Of a stretch of DNA of 64,000 nt, positions 42,383 to 50,283 are shown piece by piece. The position numbers and the translations under genes are program-made. The DNA comes from JAFDVL01 sp031409955 (GTDB lineage: Bacteria; Acidobacteriota; Blastocatellia; RBC074), in assembly GCA_031409955.1 (NCBI GenBank), contig JANNYF010000301.1, forward strand, positions 19,867 to 83,866, read 5' to 3'. How positions within the stretch are numbered: position 1 is the stretch's first letter; every line of letters begins with the position of its first letter. The notes beneath the pieces are model-generated. The model was not told the DNA's origin and did no database searches. It was given only the letters and a program-made list of their open reading frames with translations.

Positions 42383-45300
42383 TTAGTTCGACGCCCACAC
42401 ATCCACCAAATACCGATTCTGCGCGGTCAAATTTTCCATCCACTGCTCCGCTTCTCTGGCATTCACACCCGTCTTTTCGCTCACAATCGCCGCCAATGTG
42501 CGCCGCACATCAGGAGCCATGCGGCTGGCATCGCCGCAGACATAAATCACCGCGCCCGCTTCAATCAATTGCCAAACCTCATCGCGCCGCGCATAAATTT
42601 CGTCTTGCACATATTTCTTTTGCCCTTCTACACGCGAAAACGCAGTCACGACTTGTGTGATGCCGTCGGCTTCAAACTGTCGTAATTCGGCTTCGTAAAT
42701 AAAGTCTTGTTCCGGGTGGCGGCAGCCGAAGAACAATAACGACGCGCCGATTTGCTGCCCTTGCGCCTTCAATGCCGCGCGTTCCTGCAAGAAGCCGCGA
42801 AATGGCGCGAAGCCTGTGCCGGGGCCAATCATAATGATTGGCGTCGCGGGATCATCGGGCAAACGGAAGGTGGATTTCGTGTCTTTTACAAACGCGTACA
42901 GCACGCTGTTTTCAGATTGGTTTCGCAGGTAATTCGTCGCAACGCCTGCGAACGTCCCACGACCGGAACGAGCGGGCGCTTCGACTACGGCAACCGTGAT
43001 GCTGCACGCATTCGGCGCGATCAGTGGCGAAGAGGCGATGGAGTAATAACGTGGTCTGAGCGGCGGCAGCATTTCTAAATAGACTTCAAACGGCAACGTG
43101 CAGGCCGGATATTCTTCCAACAAATCCAGCACCGATTTGCGCTTCGTCAACACCTCGTCTTTGTAGCGTTCATCGTCCTGCGCCAACGCTTGCAATTGAA
43201 TGCGATGCGGCGGGCATTCGGTGTATTCGATCAGCATATTGATTTGGGAGCGTGTGGCGACATCTTGCAATTCGACGTAATCGCTCAGCAATTGCGTGAC
43301 TGAAATCGCGCGCTCCACCGGCAAAAATGTTTTGCGATTCGTCGTGCGCCGCAAGCGCAGATGCGTGTCCGGCTCGAAGCCGAAACGCGTCGCAACGCGA
43401 TGCACGAGCGCTTCGTTGTTGTGCGGAATCACCCCCAAATGATCTCCGGCGCGATACGTCACGCCTTCCGGCAATTGCAATTCAAGGTGCCGCGTCGAAC
43501 GATCTGAAGCGTGTGCGCCGTCTTTGCGATGCAGTTCACGATTCACAACAACCGTCATCGGTTGGGCTTCAAACGAATCTACGAACGGGCTGGGTTGTGT
43601 ACCGGGAACGATGTCGAGCTTGTAGAGCGGCTTCGCAGCTTCATCGCTGAGCGGCGTGAGGTTGAATTCTTTCGCAACTGCGATGCGAGCGGGTTTGTAC
43701 CAGTTTTGAAATTGCCCATCGAAATCTTCACGCGCATCGCCTTCGCCTAGAGTGGTAACACGCGTTGCGCCGAACGCCGCAAGCCGCTCATTAATCATTC
43801 GTGGAATCGCTTGAAAGGTCGAAGCCCAATCCCGATTGCCGCAGCCAAACACCGCAAATTTCACGCCCTTCAATGACTCGGCGGTTAATTCATTTCCGCG
43901 CAGCCACTCGCAAAACTTCACCGCATTGTCTGGCGGCAAACCGTTGTACGAAGCCGACGCAATCACGACCAAACCCTCTTTCGGCAAGCGTCCGACGTAA
44001 TCATCCAGCGGCGCAACCTTCGCCGCAAAGCCATTGTCTTCGGCGTCCTGCGCCATGCGCCGCGCCAACTCTTCCGCCGTTCCCATATTCGAGCCATAAA
44101 GTACGAGCAGCGGTGTTTCGTGCCGAGTGCGTTGTCGGTTGTCGGTTGTCGGTTGTCGGTTGTCCGAAGTTACCGACAACTGACTACCGACTACCGACAA
44201 CTGTTCCCGCAATCGCACTTTGATCTTGAAGCCGTCGGGTTTCATCGTCAGGCTTTCTTTGATCTGAAGTTCATATTGCGCGTGATTGATGAGTTTGAAG
44301 CGTTGCAGAATCATGCCCAACACGAGCGTCGCTTCATGCATCGCAAATTGCCGACCAATGCACGCGCGTTGCCCATTGCCAAAGGGCTTGTACGCATTCG
44401 CCGGACGCCTGGCTTCGTTTTCGGAACTGAAGTTATCGGGATTAAAAAGCTCGGCGTCTTCGCTCCACACGCTTTTGTCGCGGTGCAGCATCGGCAGCAA
44501 AATCGAGACGTTGTGCTGCGGTTTAATTTTGTATTTGCCGCCGATAATCGTCTCTTCGATTGCCGCGACGCCGTATGCCGGAGCTGTCGGCCACAGCCGC
44601 AACGTCTCTTTCAGAATTTGCGTGATGTAGGTGAGTTTGTTGACTTGTGCGTAGGTTGGCTTCGCCGCAAGATCACCGCCCAACACGCGGTCTACTTCTT
44701 CGTAAGCCTTTTCCAACACGTCTGGATGTGCAAGCAGCGCGTGGATCGCAAACGACAACAGGCCGCTGGTCGTCTCGTGTCCGGCAATCAGGAACGTGAT
44801 GACTTGGTAGCGAATGTTCACGTCATCCAACGACTCGCCCGATTTCTTGTCTACGCCACTCAGCATATAACTCAGCAAATCCGGCTTAGTGGACACATCT
44901 TCTCCACTGGCACGACGATCTTTGATCAACCGATCCACGGTTTCATTCATCGTGCAGATGTCGTCATTCAATTGGCGATCACGGCTTTGCCGAATCATGC
45001 TTTCGCCCGGCACGTCGCGCAACTCGTCCATCGTAATGCCGAGCGCGTCCGCCATCGCATTTACAAACGGATGCTCTTTGTCGTGGTAGAACGAATTGAA
45101 GCGGTAATCAAAGCCGCTCAAACCAATCGTGTCTACGGTCAAACTGGTCATATCGCGCGTGACATCAATTTCTTCGTCGGGATTCAGCCGCTCCCACTTC
45201 AACACCAACTGCTCAGCGATGTCGAGCATCATCGGGTGATAGCTGAGCATCGCTTTGTGGCTGAAATTGGGCAGCAAGATGTTGTGTGCCTTCGACCAAT

Positions 45301-45589
45301 TCGGCTCTTCCGTTTTGGAGGTAAACAAGCCATCGCCACCGAAGCGCCGCACCAACTTCAATGCGCCGCGCACGGCTTTGTCGAAGCGCTTTTCATCTGA
45401 CAATTCATGCACCAACTCGTAGCCTGACACAATGATGACCACACGCCCGCGAATTTCGAGCCGGAAAATCGGCCCCAATTCACGCGCCAATTTTATCATG
45501 TCCTGAATCGGCGAAGTCGCGCTGAGCGTCAACAAATGACCGAGCAGAAAAGTTTCGGGTGGTTCAGGAATGCGAGCAAGAGAGGTCAT
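42383..45589 (-). CDS. cytochrome P450 - NADPH reductase fusion (CYP102-like)
   Basis: Self-sufficient fatty-acid-type monooxygenase, 1068 residues. P450 domain 1-460: I-helix AGHETTSGLL (about 265), ExxR in KETLRLWP, heme ligand in FGNGQRACIGRQ (Cys about 409). The linker 462-486 is encoded by a heptamer palindrome (QLSVVGSQLSVTSDNRQPTT). Reductase: FMN domain from about 490 (LYGSNMGTAEELARR), FAD/connecting domain (RPRYYSIASSP, about 850), NADPH domain (IGPGTGFAPFRGF, about 940) and the C-terminal aromatic region YLVDVW. All key motifs are intact. There is no clear ribosome site; a heptad palindrome lies immediately upstream. Confidence 0.95.
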   Translation of the reverse strand: MTSLARIPEPPETFLLGHLLTLSATSPIQDMIKLARELGPIFRLEIRGRVVIIVSGYELVHELSDEKRFDKAVRGALKLVRRFGGDGLFTSKTEEPNWSKAHNILLPNFSHKAMLSYHPMMLDIAEQLVLKWERLNPDEEIDVTRDMTSLTVDTIGLSGFDYRFNSFYHDKEHPFVNAMADALGITMDELRDVPGESMIRQSRDRQLNDDICTMNETVDRLIKDRRASGEDVSTKPDLLSYMLSGVDKKSGESLDDVNIRYQVITFLIAGHETTSGLLSFAIHALLAHPDVLEKAYEEVDRVLGGDLAAKPTYAQVNKLTYITQILKETLRLWPTAPAYGVAAIEETIIGGKYKIKPQHNVSILLPMLHRDKSVWSEDAELFNPDNFSSENEARRPANAYKPFGNGQRACIGRQFAMHEATLVLGMILQRFKLINHAQYELQIKESLTMKPDGFKIKVRLREQLSVVGSQLSVTSDNRQPTTDNRQRTRHETPLLVLYGSNMGTAEELARRMAQDAEDNGFAAKVAPLDDYVGRLPKEGLVVIASASYNGLPPDNAVKFCEWLRGNELTAESLKGVKFAVFGCGNRDWASTFQAIPRMINERLAAFGATRVTTLGEGDAREDFDGQFQNWYKPARIAVAKEFNLTPLSDEAAKPLYKLDIVPGTQPSPFVDSFEAQPMTVVVNRELHRKDGAHASDRSTRHLELQLPEGVTYRAGDHLGVIPHNNEALVHRVATRFGFEPDTHLRLRRTTNRKTFLPVERAISVTQLLSDYVELQDVATRSQINMLIEYTECPPHRIQLQALAQDDERYKDEVLTKRKSVLDLLEEYPACTLPFEVYLEMLPPLRPRYYSIASSPLIAPNACSITVAVVEAPARSGRGTFAGVATNYLRNQSENSVLYAFVKDTKSTFRLPDDPATPIIMIGPGTGFAPFRGFLQERAALKAQGQQIGASLLFFGCRHPEQDFIYEAELRQFEADGITQVVTAFSRVEGQKKYVQDEIYARRDEVWQLIEAGAVIYVCGDASRMAPDVRRTLAAIVSEKTGVNAREAEQWMENLTAQNRYLVDVWASN
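44131..44203. repeat. complete GTTGTCG heptamer palindrome inside the P450-reductase gene
   Basis: The left arm 44131-44165 is four exact GTTGTCG units plus GTTGTCC. After a short loop the right arm 44173-44203 is the inverse, with GACAACT/GACTACC heptamers. It is in frame and falls exactly at the linker between the heme and FMN domains. Confidence 0.9.
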
Positions 45590-45593
45590 AGAA

Positions 45594-45734
45594 AATCAAA
45601 AGGCAAATCTCAAAAGGCAAAAGGCAAAAATGAATTCGGAAGGTCTACGCCGCTTTTATCAAAGGAAAAAAGAAAGTGCCGACCTTTCGCCGCCAGTTGC
45701 GACTGTTTGAGATTTGCCCTTCGCCTTTTGATTT
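45594..45734. repeat. palindrome with AAAAGGC heptamer arms
   Basis: The left arm 45594-45634 carries AAAAGGC/AAATCTC heptamers. The right arm 45707-45734 is the inverse (GAGATTTGCCC, GCCTTTTGATT). It fills the gap between the acetyltransferase gene and the P450 fusion and touches the acetyltransferase stop, so it probably forms the 3' end of that mRNA or the leader of the P450 mRNA. Confidence 0.8.
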
Positions 45735-46299
45735 ATTCAGTAAGTCCCGTCACGTCGTACGACATCACGATCAAATCGTGCGTGCGATCATTGCGATCCA
45801 TCACGTAATCGGTCAGCAGCGCTTCGACGCGAAAACCCAGCCGCTCAAACACCGCCACTGCGCCGCGCTGTTCAGCCGCCATTTGCGCCACGATTTTTTG
45901 CAGTCCTGCCGCTTGCGCCAGCATAAACACTTCGTTCGCCAACACTGCCCCTAAGCCGATACCACGCGCGTCCGTACTGACCAGCAAACGCATGTTGCCG
46001 AGATGCCGCGCCCAACCTGTCTCGCTGCGCACCAATGTTCCCATCCCGATCAGACGGCCTTCGGATTCCGCCACGACCGTTGTGGTGCGCCCCGAATTGA
46101 GACTGCGAACCCATCCGTCTACGACTTTGGGATGTGTGATGTCTATCGGCAGAAATAACAAATCGTCGGCGGGCAACGATTGGGCAAACGCGAGGATTGC
46201 ATCGCGGTCGGACGATTGCATCAGCCGGAGCGTGACGGTTGTATCTTTGAGCTTGGTCGTCCAGGGAAAGGTGCTTTTTCTGGTGGACTGTGCGGGCAT
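45733..46299 (-). CDS. GNAT family N-acetyltransferase
   Basis: 188 residues from ATG 46299 (GGAGA eight bases upstream). The core has VAESEGRLIGMGTLV, the acetyl-CoA loop region VSTDARGIGLGAVLANEV (about 105-122) and the closing strand/helix GAVAVFERLGFRVEALL. The acceptor is unknown; the sequence resembles ribosomal-protein or small-amine acetyltransferases only in general terms. It is bounded by repeats on both sides and probably monocistronic. Confidence 0.85.
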   Translation of the reverse strand: MPAQSTRKSTFPWTTKLKDTTVTLRLMQSSDRDAILAFAQSLPADDLLFLPIDITHPKVVDGWVRSLNSGRTTTVVAESEGRLIGMGTLVRSETGWARHLGNMRLLVSTDARGIGLGAVLANEVFMLAQAAGLQKIVAQMAAEQRGAVAVFERLGFRVEALLTDYVMDRNDRTHDLIVMSYDVTGLTE

Positions 46300-46319
46300 T
46301 GGGATTCTCCTCAAAATAA

Positions 46320-46448
46320 ATTGCGCGAACTGTCAGTTTGCGTTGGGTACTTTACTCGCCCCGCCAAAGAAAACCAAGCGCCGCCTAGGGCTTCCATTTT
46401 CTTACATAGCGTTCGTAATGAAGCACGCAAACTGACAGTTCGCGCAAT
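46320..46448. repeat. perfect-armed GCGCGAACTGTCAGTTTGC family element
   Basis: Arms 46320-46343 and 46425-46448 are identical 24-base inverted repeats, the best-preserved copy of this family. It fills the whole space between the phasin-like gene (ending 46456) and the acetyltransferase start. Confidence 0.9.
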
Positions 46449-46455
46449 AGGTTCC

Positions 46456-47082
46456 TTACTTCGTCGAACGCATAAACGGAAGCTGCGTCGCCAAATCCAA
46501 CCACCGTTTTTGCACTTCGATGTAGTTCGTCATCGCGGTTTGCGCGAAGTCGGCGAGCGCTGCGGCGGGTGAAGAATCATCAATACCCAGGCTGGTTTTC
46601 ATCGCCTGCACGGCCTGTGCGTTTTGTGCTTGGGCGAAATCTAACCATTGATTTTGGGCTTTGACAAACGTGTCCATGCCCTGCCCTAAATAATCGGACA
46701 TCGCCGTCATCACATCGCCGGGTTGGAAGTTGACGCCTTCGCGCAAGGCTTCAAACATCTGTGCGCCCTGCTGCGAAGCCATTTCGGAAAACCGCTTTTG
46801 CGCTTCGACAAAGCCTTCGTAGCCTTGTCGCGCCCACGTGCCCAATTCCGGCGTCGGAGCCGTGCGATAGAAATTCGCGCCTTGCTCCATCGCCTTCATC
46901 ATCAACGCGTTTTGCTGCGAAGTAATTTCAATCCACTTCGTTTGCGCTTCGACTAAGTGGTTAATGACTTGATTCGCCCAATCCGCCGCCTGATTGGTGG
47001 GATTGGTTTCAGGAGCTTTCGCTTCTGCTGCTGCTTGTCCGCTCTTGTTGTTGCTATTCGTTGCTTTTGCTTTGCTTGCCAT
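46456..47082 (-). CDS. phasin-like polyhydroxyalkanoate-associated protein
   Basis: 208 residues. An Ala/Asn/Lys-rich N-terminus is followed by four related amphipathic helices (e.g. QVINHLVEAQTKWIEITSQQ, YEGFVEAQKRFSEMASQQGA, YLGQGMDTFVKAQNQWLDFA, TAMTNYIEVQKRWLDLATQL), matching the coat-like phasin pattern of PHA granule proteins, though poly-helical proteins of other types are possible. The divergent PhaR-like regulator supports the PHA link. AAGGA is six bases before the ATG. No PHA synthase is in the window. Confidence 0.65.
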   Translation of the reverse strand: MASKAKATNSNNKSGQAAAEAKAPETNPTNQAADWANQVINHLVEAQTKWIEITSQQNALMMKAMEQGANFYRTAPTPELGTWARQGYEGFVEAQKRFSEMASQQGAQMFEALREGVNFQPGDVMTAMSDYLGQGMDTFVKAQNQWLDFAQAQNAQAVQAMKTSLGIDDSSPAAALADFAQTAMTNYIEVQKRWLDLATQLPFMRSTK

Positions 47083-47195
47083 AATTTTTCCTTTTCAAAT
47101 GGTTGTCGGTTTTTTTCGATTACTGGATTCCGCCTATCGGCTACTATTTTGTTGCACCGCGAAGATAGCAGAGTCTCCGGCAATGTCAACGGAAA

Positions 47196-47213
47196 ATTTC
47201 GCACTTGCGAAAT
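47196..47213. promoter_or_regulatory. candidate PhaR-type operator ATTTCGCACTTGCGAAAT
   Basis: Perfect 8-2-8 palindrome in the divergent space between the phasin-like and PhaR-like genes, 114 bases from the phasin ATG and 126 from the regulator ATG. PhaR proteins are known to bind upstream of phasin genes and their own gene, and their sites include TGC/GCA-rich sequence, as here. Confidence 0.6.
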
Positions 47214-47338
47214 AAATCTTACAATCCCCGGTGAATTAAACTGACCACTGCTGATAATCACGCACTATTCTTGGTTAATTCTCACATTTTCCAATAATGC
47301 TCTTTCTTTCGCAAATGCAATATGCTACTTTTTCGGTT

Positions 47339-47836
47339 ATGGCAAAGAAGAAAGAAGCAACCAAAGACTCTGGCCCCGGCACTGGTAAAGACCACATCGT
47401 CATCAAACGGTACGGCAATCGGCGGCTCTACAATACTGAAACCAAGAGCTATGTGAATTATCAGGAGCTGCTGGAGATCATTCGGGCCGGCAATGATATT
47501 CAAGTCATTGATTCCACCACGAAAGCCGATGTGACCAAAGCGGTGTTGGTGCAATTGATCCTCGAAGAAGAGAAAAATCAAAACAATATTTTGCCGCTTC
47601 CCTTCTTGTTTCAATTGATTCGTTCCAGAGATGGACAGGTGCATGAATTCTTCAGCAACTATCTTTCCACCAGCTTTGAGGCGTACTTGAAGACCAAAGA
47701 AGAATTCGACCGTCGCTTCAAAGGCTGGTTAGAAATGACTGCCTCCGCGCCGCAAATGTGGGAAAAATTTATTCCCGGCGCGGACACGATGAAGGAATTC
47801 TGGGGGGTAGGCAAAAAGGATGATGGGAAAAAATAA
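47339..47836 (+). CDS. phaR: polyhydroxyalkanoate synthesis regulator PhaR-like protein
   Basis: 165 residues from ATG 47339. The N-terminal PHB/PHA accumulation regulator DNA-binding domain is clear: IVIKRYGNRRLYNTETKSYV, then DIQVIDSTTKADVTKAVLVQ and LILEEEK. A helical C-terminus (SNYLSTSFEAYLKTKEEFDR) resembles phasins and may bind granules, the classic way PhaR is titrated. Two upstream ATGs (47297, 47318) are alternatives; no clear ribosome site decides. The gene ends two bases from the convergent E1 dehydrogenase gene. Confidence 0.88.
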   Translation: MAKKKEATKDSGPGTGKDHIVIKRYGNRRLYNTETKSYVNYQELLEIIRAGNDIQVIDSTTKADVTKAVLVQLILEEEKNQNNILPLPFLFQLIRSRDGQVHEFFSNYLSTSFEAYLKTKEEFDRRFKGWLEMTASAPQMWEKFIPGADTMKEFWGVGKKDDGKK

Positions 47837-47838
47837 TC

Positions 47839-50073
47839 TCAAGAATCACAAAGTTTGAGCGCCGCATCCGTAATTTGCTGTTCGGAGATCAGCACAAGAT
47901 TCGCCGCCACACCGAGAGGAATATAGGTGTCAACCGCACGAACCGCACGGAGAGGACGCGCAAAGCCTGCTTCGGCTAAGGCGGCGATGACGGCCTCGGC
48001 AATGCCTCCGCCCGTCGCTCGGCACTCATCGGCAACGAGGACGCGCTGGCATTCATTGGCGTGTTGTTGAATGGCTTCCAGCGGCAACGGATTCAACCAT
48101 CGCACGTCCAGCACGCGGGCATTGAGGTTGTACTGTTCTTTCAGCTTTCGTGCCGCGCGCAACGACAAGCGCAACCCATTGGCATAACTCACCATTAGCA
48201 AATCCGTCGCTTCTGCGTTGTAGACCCCGATTTCGCCCGGCAGCAACATCTTGTCCGGCGCAGGATAATCAAACAACCATTGCCCATCGCCATCTTCGTG
48301 CAAATCTTTTTCGTGATAGAGCGCGATAGGTTCAAGGAACACCGCGACTCGGCCACAAGCCTTCGCAGTTGCGAGCAAACCGCGCAACATCATTGCGGCT
48401 TCGTCTCCACGCGCCGGAGTGGCTACCAGCAAACCGGGAATGTCGCGCAATGCGCCTATTGAATTGTCGTTATGAAAGTGTCCACCGAACCCTTTTTGAT
48501 AGGCCAAACCTTGGACACGGACAACCATTGGATTGGCAAATTGCCCTGATGAAAAGAACTGCAAGGAACAAGCTTCGCCACGTAGCTGATCAAGCGCATT
48601 GTGCAGATAGGCGAGATATTGAATTTCGGGAATCGGCAGCAAGCCCGCCATCGCCGCGCCCTGCGCTACGCCGAGAATCGTTGTTTCGTCCAGCAAGGTA
48701 TCGAAACAGCGTTGCGGGCCGAATTTCTTTTGCAGCCCCGCCGTCACGTAATACACGCCTCCTTTGCGTCCCACGTCTTCGCCAAACACGATGATTTCTG
48801 GATGCCGAAGCATTTCATCTGCCAGGGTTGCATTGATGTGCGCCGCCATCGTGCGTCGCGTCGGGGCCGTCGCGTGTTCTGGCAACGCATCGCCCCAGAA
48901 ATTGGCGCGCGTAGCAGGAGCAACTTGTTCATTCGCAACTGCGAGGATAGCGGACTTATCAAAAGGTGCCAGCGGCTTAATAATTTCGGCAGCGCTGGTG
49001 AGCTTGGGTCGCTGCACAACGTCTTCGCAAGCGACATCAATTTGAGCTTGCACAGCACGAATGACGGCGGCTAATTCATCGGGCGTCGCGGCTCCGGTTT
49101 CAATCAATCGTTGTGCATTGAGGAGCAACGGATCGCAGGCTTCAATCGCTTCAATTTCTTCCAACGAACGATAGGCGGTTTCGACATCGGTTCCCGCGTG
49201 TCCCCACAACCGCACGACGTGCAGGTGCAAAAACACAGGCGAACGGTGCTGACGGCAGTAATCAATGGCGGCCCTTGTCACTTCCCATATTTCATCAAGC
49301 GCGCCTGACGCCTCGAAGTATTTCAAATGCGGTTGTGCACAAAACGAATCGTGAATCCAATGGCGCGGTGTCTCGACCGAAATTCCGATGCCATTGTCTT
49401 CGCACACAAACAGAATCGGCGCAGTGCCACCCCGTCGCATGGTGTAGCGCGCTGCATTGATCCCCGACAATGCTGTCGCGTGATTGACGGACGCATCGCC
49501 AAATGAACAGGCCACAATCGAATCGTCTTGCAGGTCGCTCGCGGTGCCAAGTTTGCGCGCGTGTCGCAGGGCAAAAGCCAGCCCCGAGGCTTTTGGCAAA
49601 TGCGAGGCAATCGTGCTGGTCTGCGGCGGAACCCACAGCGGCTTGCTGCCCCAGACCTTGTGACGGCCTTGTGAAATCGGATCATCCGAGGATGCGCAAA
49701 ACGACAGCACCGTGTCCAGAATCGGATTCGCGCCCGGCAATTTGCGCGCCCGTGCTGCCATCAATCCGCCAGAGCGATAATGCAAGAAACAAGGATCATC
49801 CAGACGCAGCAACGCGCCGAGCACGGCGTTCTGTTCGTGTCCTGCGCTGGAAATTGTGTAGAACGATTGATTCGTTTTACGCATCTCGCGGGCGGCGACG
49901 TCCAGTAAACGGCTGGCGACCTGGTCGGCAAAAATCTCCAGCGCCTGTTGCACGGTCAAGGTTGTGGTGGCAATCAACGTCGCATCTTTGGCTAAAGAGT
50001 GGGACGCTGCTTGTGCAGTTGCGAGGTAATTGTGCAGATTTTCCTGGACGATTTCGACTCTGGTTTTGTTCAT
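47839..50073 (-). CDS. fused E1 alpha-beta 2-oxoacid dehydrogenase
   Basis: 744 residues joining both subunits of a thiamine-diphosphate E1 of the branched-chain or 2-oxoisovalerate type. Alpha half: FYTISSAGHEQNAVLGALLR, HYRSGGLMAARA, and the ThDP motif GDASVNHATALSGINAARY through CEDNGIGIS (about 190-230). Beta half from about 400: VFGEDVGRKGGVYYVTAGLQ, FDTLLDETTILGVAQGAAMA, EIQYLAYLHNALDQLRGEA and the C-terminal VADECRATGGGIAEAV. It decarboxylates an oxoacid onto a lipoyl E2. E2 and E3 genes are not nearby. ATG 50073; the TTG-started extension has no family match. Confidence 0.9.
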   Translation of the reverse strand: MNKTRVEIVQENLHNYLATAQAASHSLAKDATLIATTTLTVQQALEIFADQVASRLLDVAAREMRKTNQSFYTISSAGHEQNAVLGALLRLDDPCFLHYRSGGLMAARARKLPGANPILDTVLSFCASSDDPISQGRHKVWGSKPLWVPPQTSTIASHLPKASGLAFALRHARKLGTASDLQDDSIVACSFGDASVNHATALSGINAARYTMRRGGTAPILFVCEDNGIGISVETPRHWIHDSFCAQPHLKYFEASGALDEIWEVTRAAIDYCRQHRSPVFLHLHVVRLWGHAGTDVETAYRSLEEIEAIEACDPLLLNAQRLIETGAATPDELAAVIRAVQAQIDVACEDVVQRPKLTSAAEIIKPLAPFDKSAILAVANEQVAPATRANFWGDALPEHATAPTRRTMAAHINATLADEMLRHPEIIVFGEDVGRKGGVYYVTAGLQKKFGPQRCFDTLLDETTILGVAQGAAMAGLLPIPEIQYLAYLHNALDQLRGEACSLQFFSSGQFANPMVVRVQGLAYQKGFGGHFHNDNSIGALRDIPGLLVATPARGDEAAMMLRGLLATAKACGRVAVFLEPIALYHEKDLHEDGDGQWLFDYPAPDKMLLPGEIGVYNAEATDLLMVSYANGLRLSLRAARKLKEQYNLNARVLDVRWLNPLPLEAIQQHANECQRVLVADECRATGGGIAEAVIAALAEAGFARPLRAVRAVDTYIPLGVAANLVLISEQQITDAALKLCDS

Positions 50074-50157
50074 AGCGCTTCGTGGGGCTGGATTCAGAAT
50101 CAAGCGCTTACATTGCCATCAAAATCTTTTGGCGTCAAAGTTACTGAACTCGAATGC

Positions 50158-50276
50158 AAAGTCCGACAAACTTCAGTTTGGCGTGAGGCTTGAACATCTG
50201 AAAAGTCCGACAAACTTCAGTTTGGCGTGAGGCTTGATAACAAAGACCTCGACAAACTGAAGTTTGTCGGACTTTG
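50158..50276. repeat. CGACAAACTTCAGTTTGTCG family element with duplicated left arm
   Basis: Two direct 36-base copies (50158-50193 and 50202-50237, each beginning AAAGTCCGACAAACTTCAG and ending GAGGCTTGA) precede an inverted arm at 50250-50276. It lies between the GGDEF-EAL gene and the E1 gene. The extra copy shows that arms of this family can duplicate. Confidence 0.85.
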
Positions 50277-50283
50277 GAATGCA

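Noticed and set aside
42300..42443. Longer form of the YgiT-type protein
   Set aside because: It would overlap the end of the P450 gene and adds no zinc-finger sequence. The stretch includes a GCGAGCGGTAGCGAGCC-like short repeat but no clear second arm, so it was not called as an element.
5900..50276. Tandem repeats as CRISPR arrays
   Set aside because: The units are 7-10 bases without spacers and are arranged as inverted pairs; no cas genes are present.
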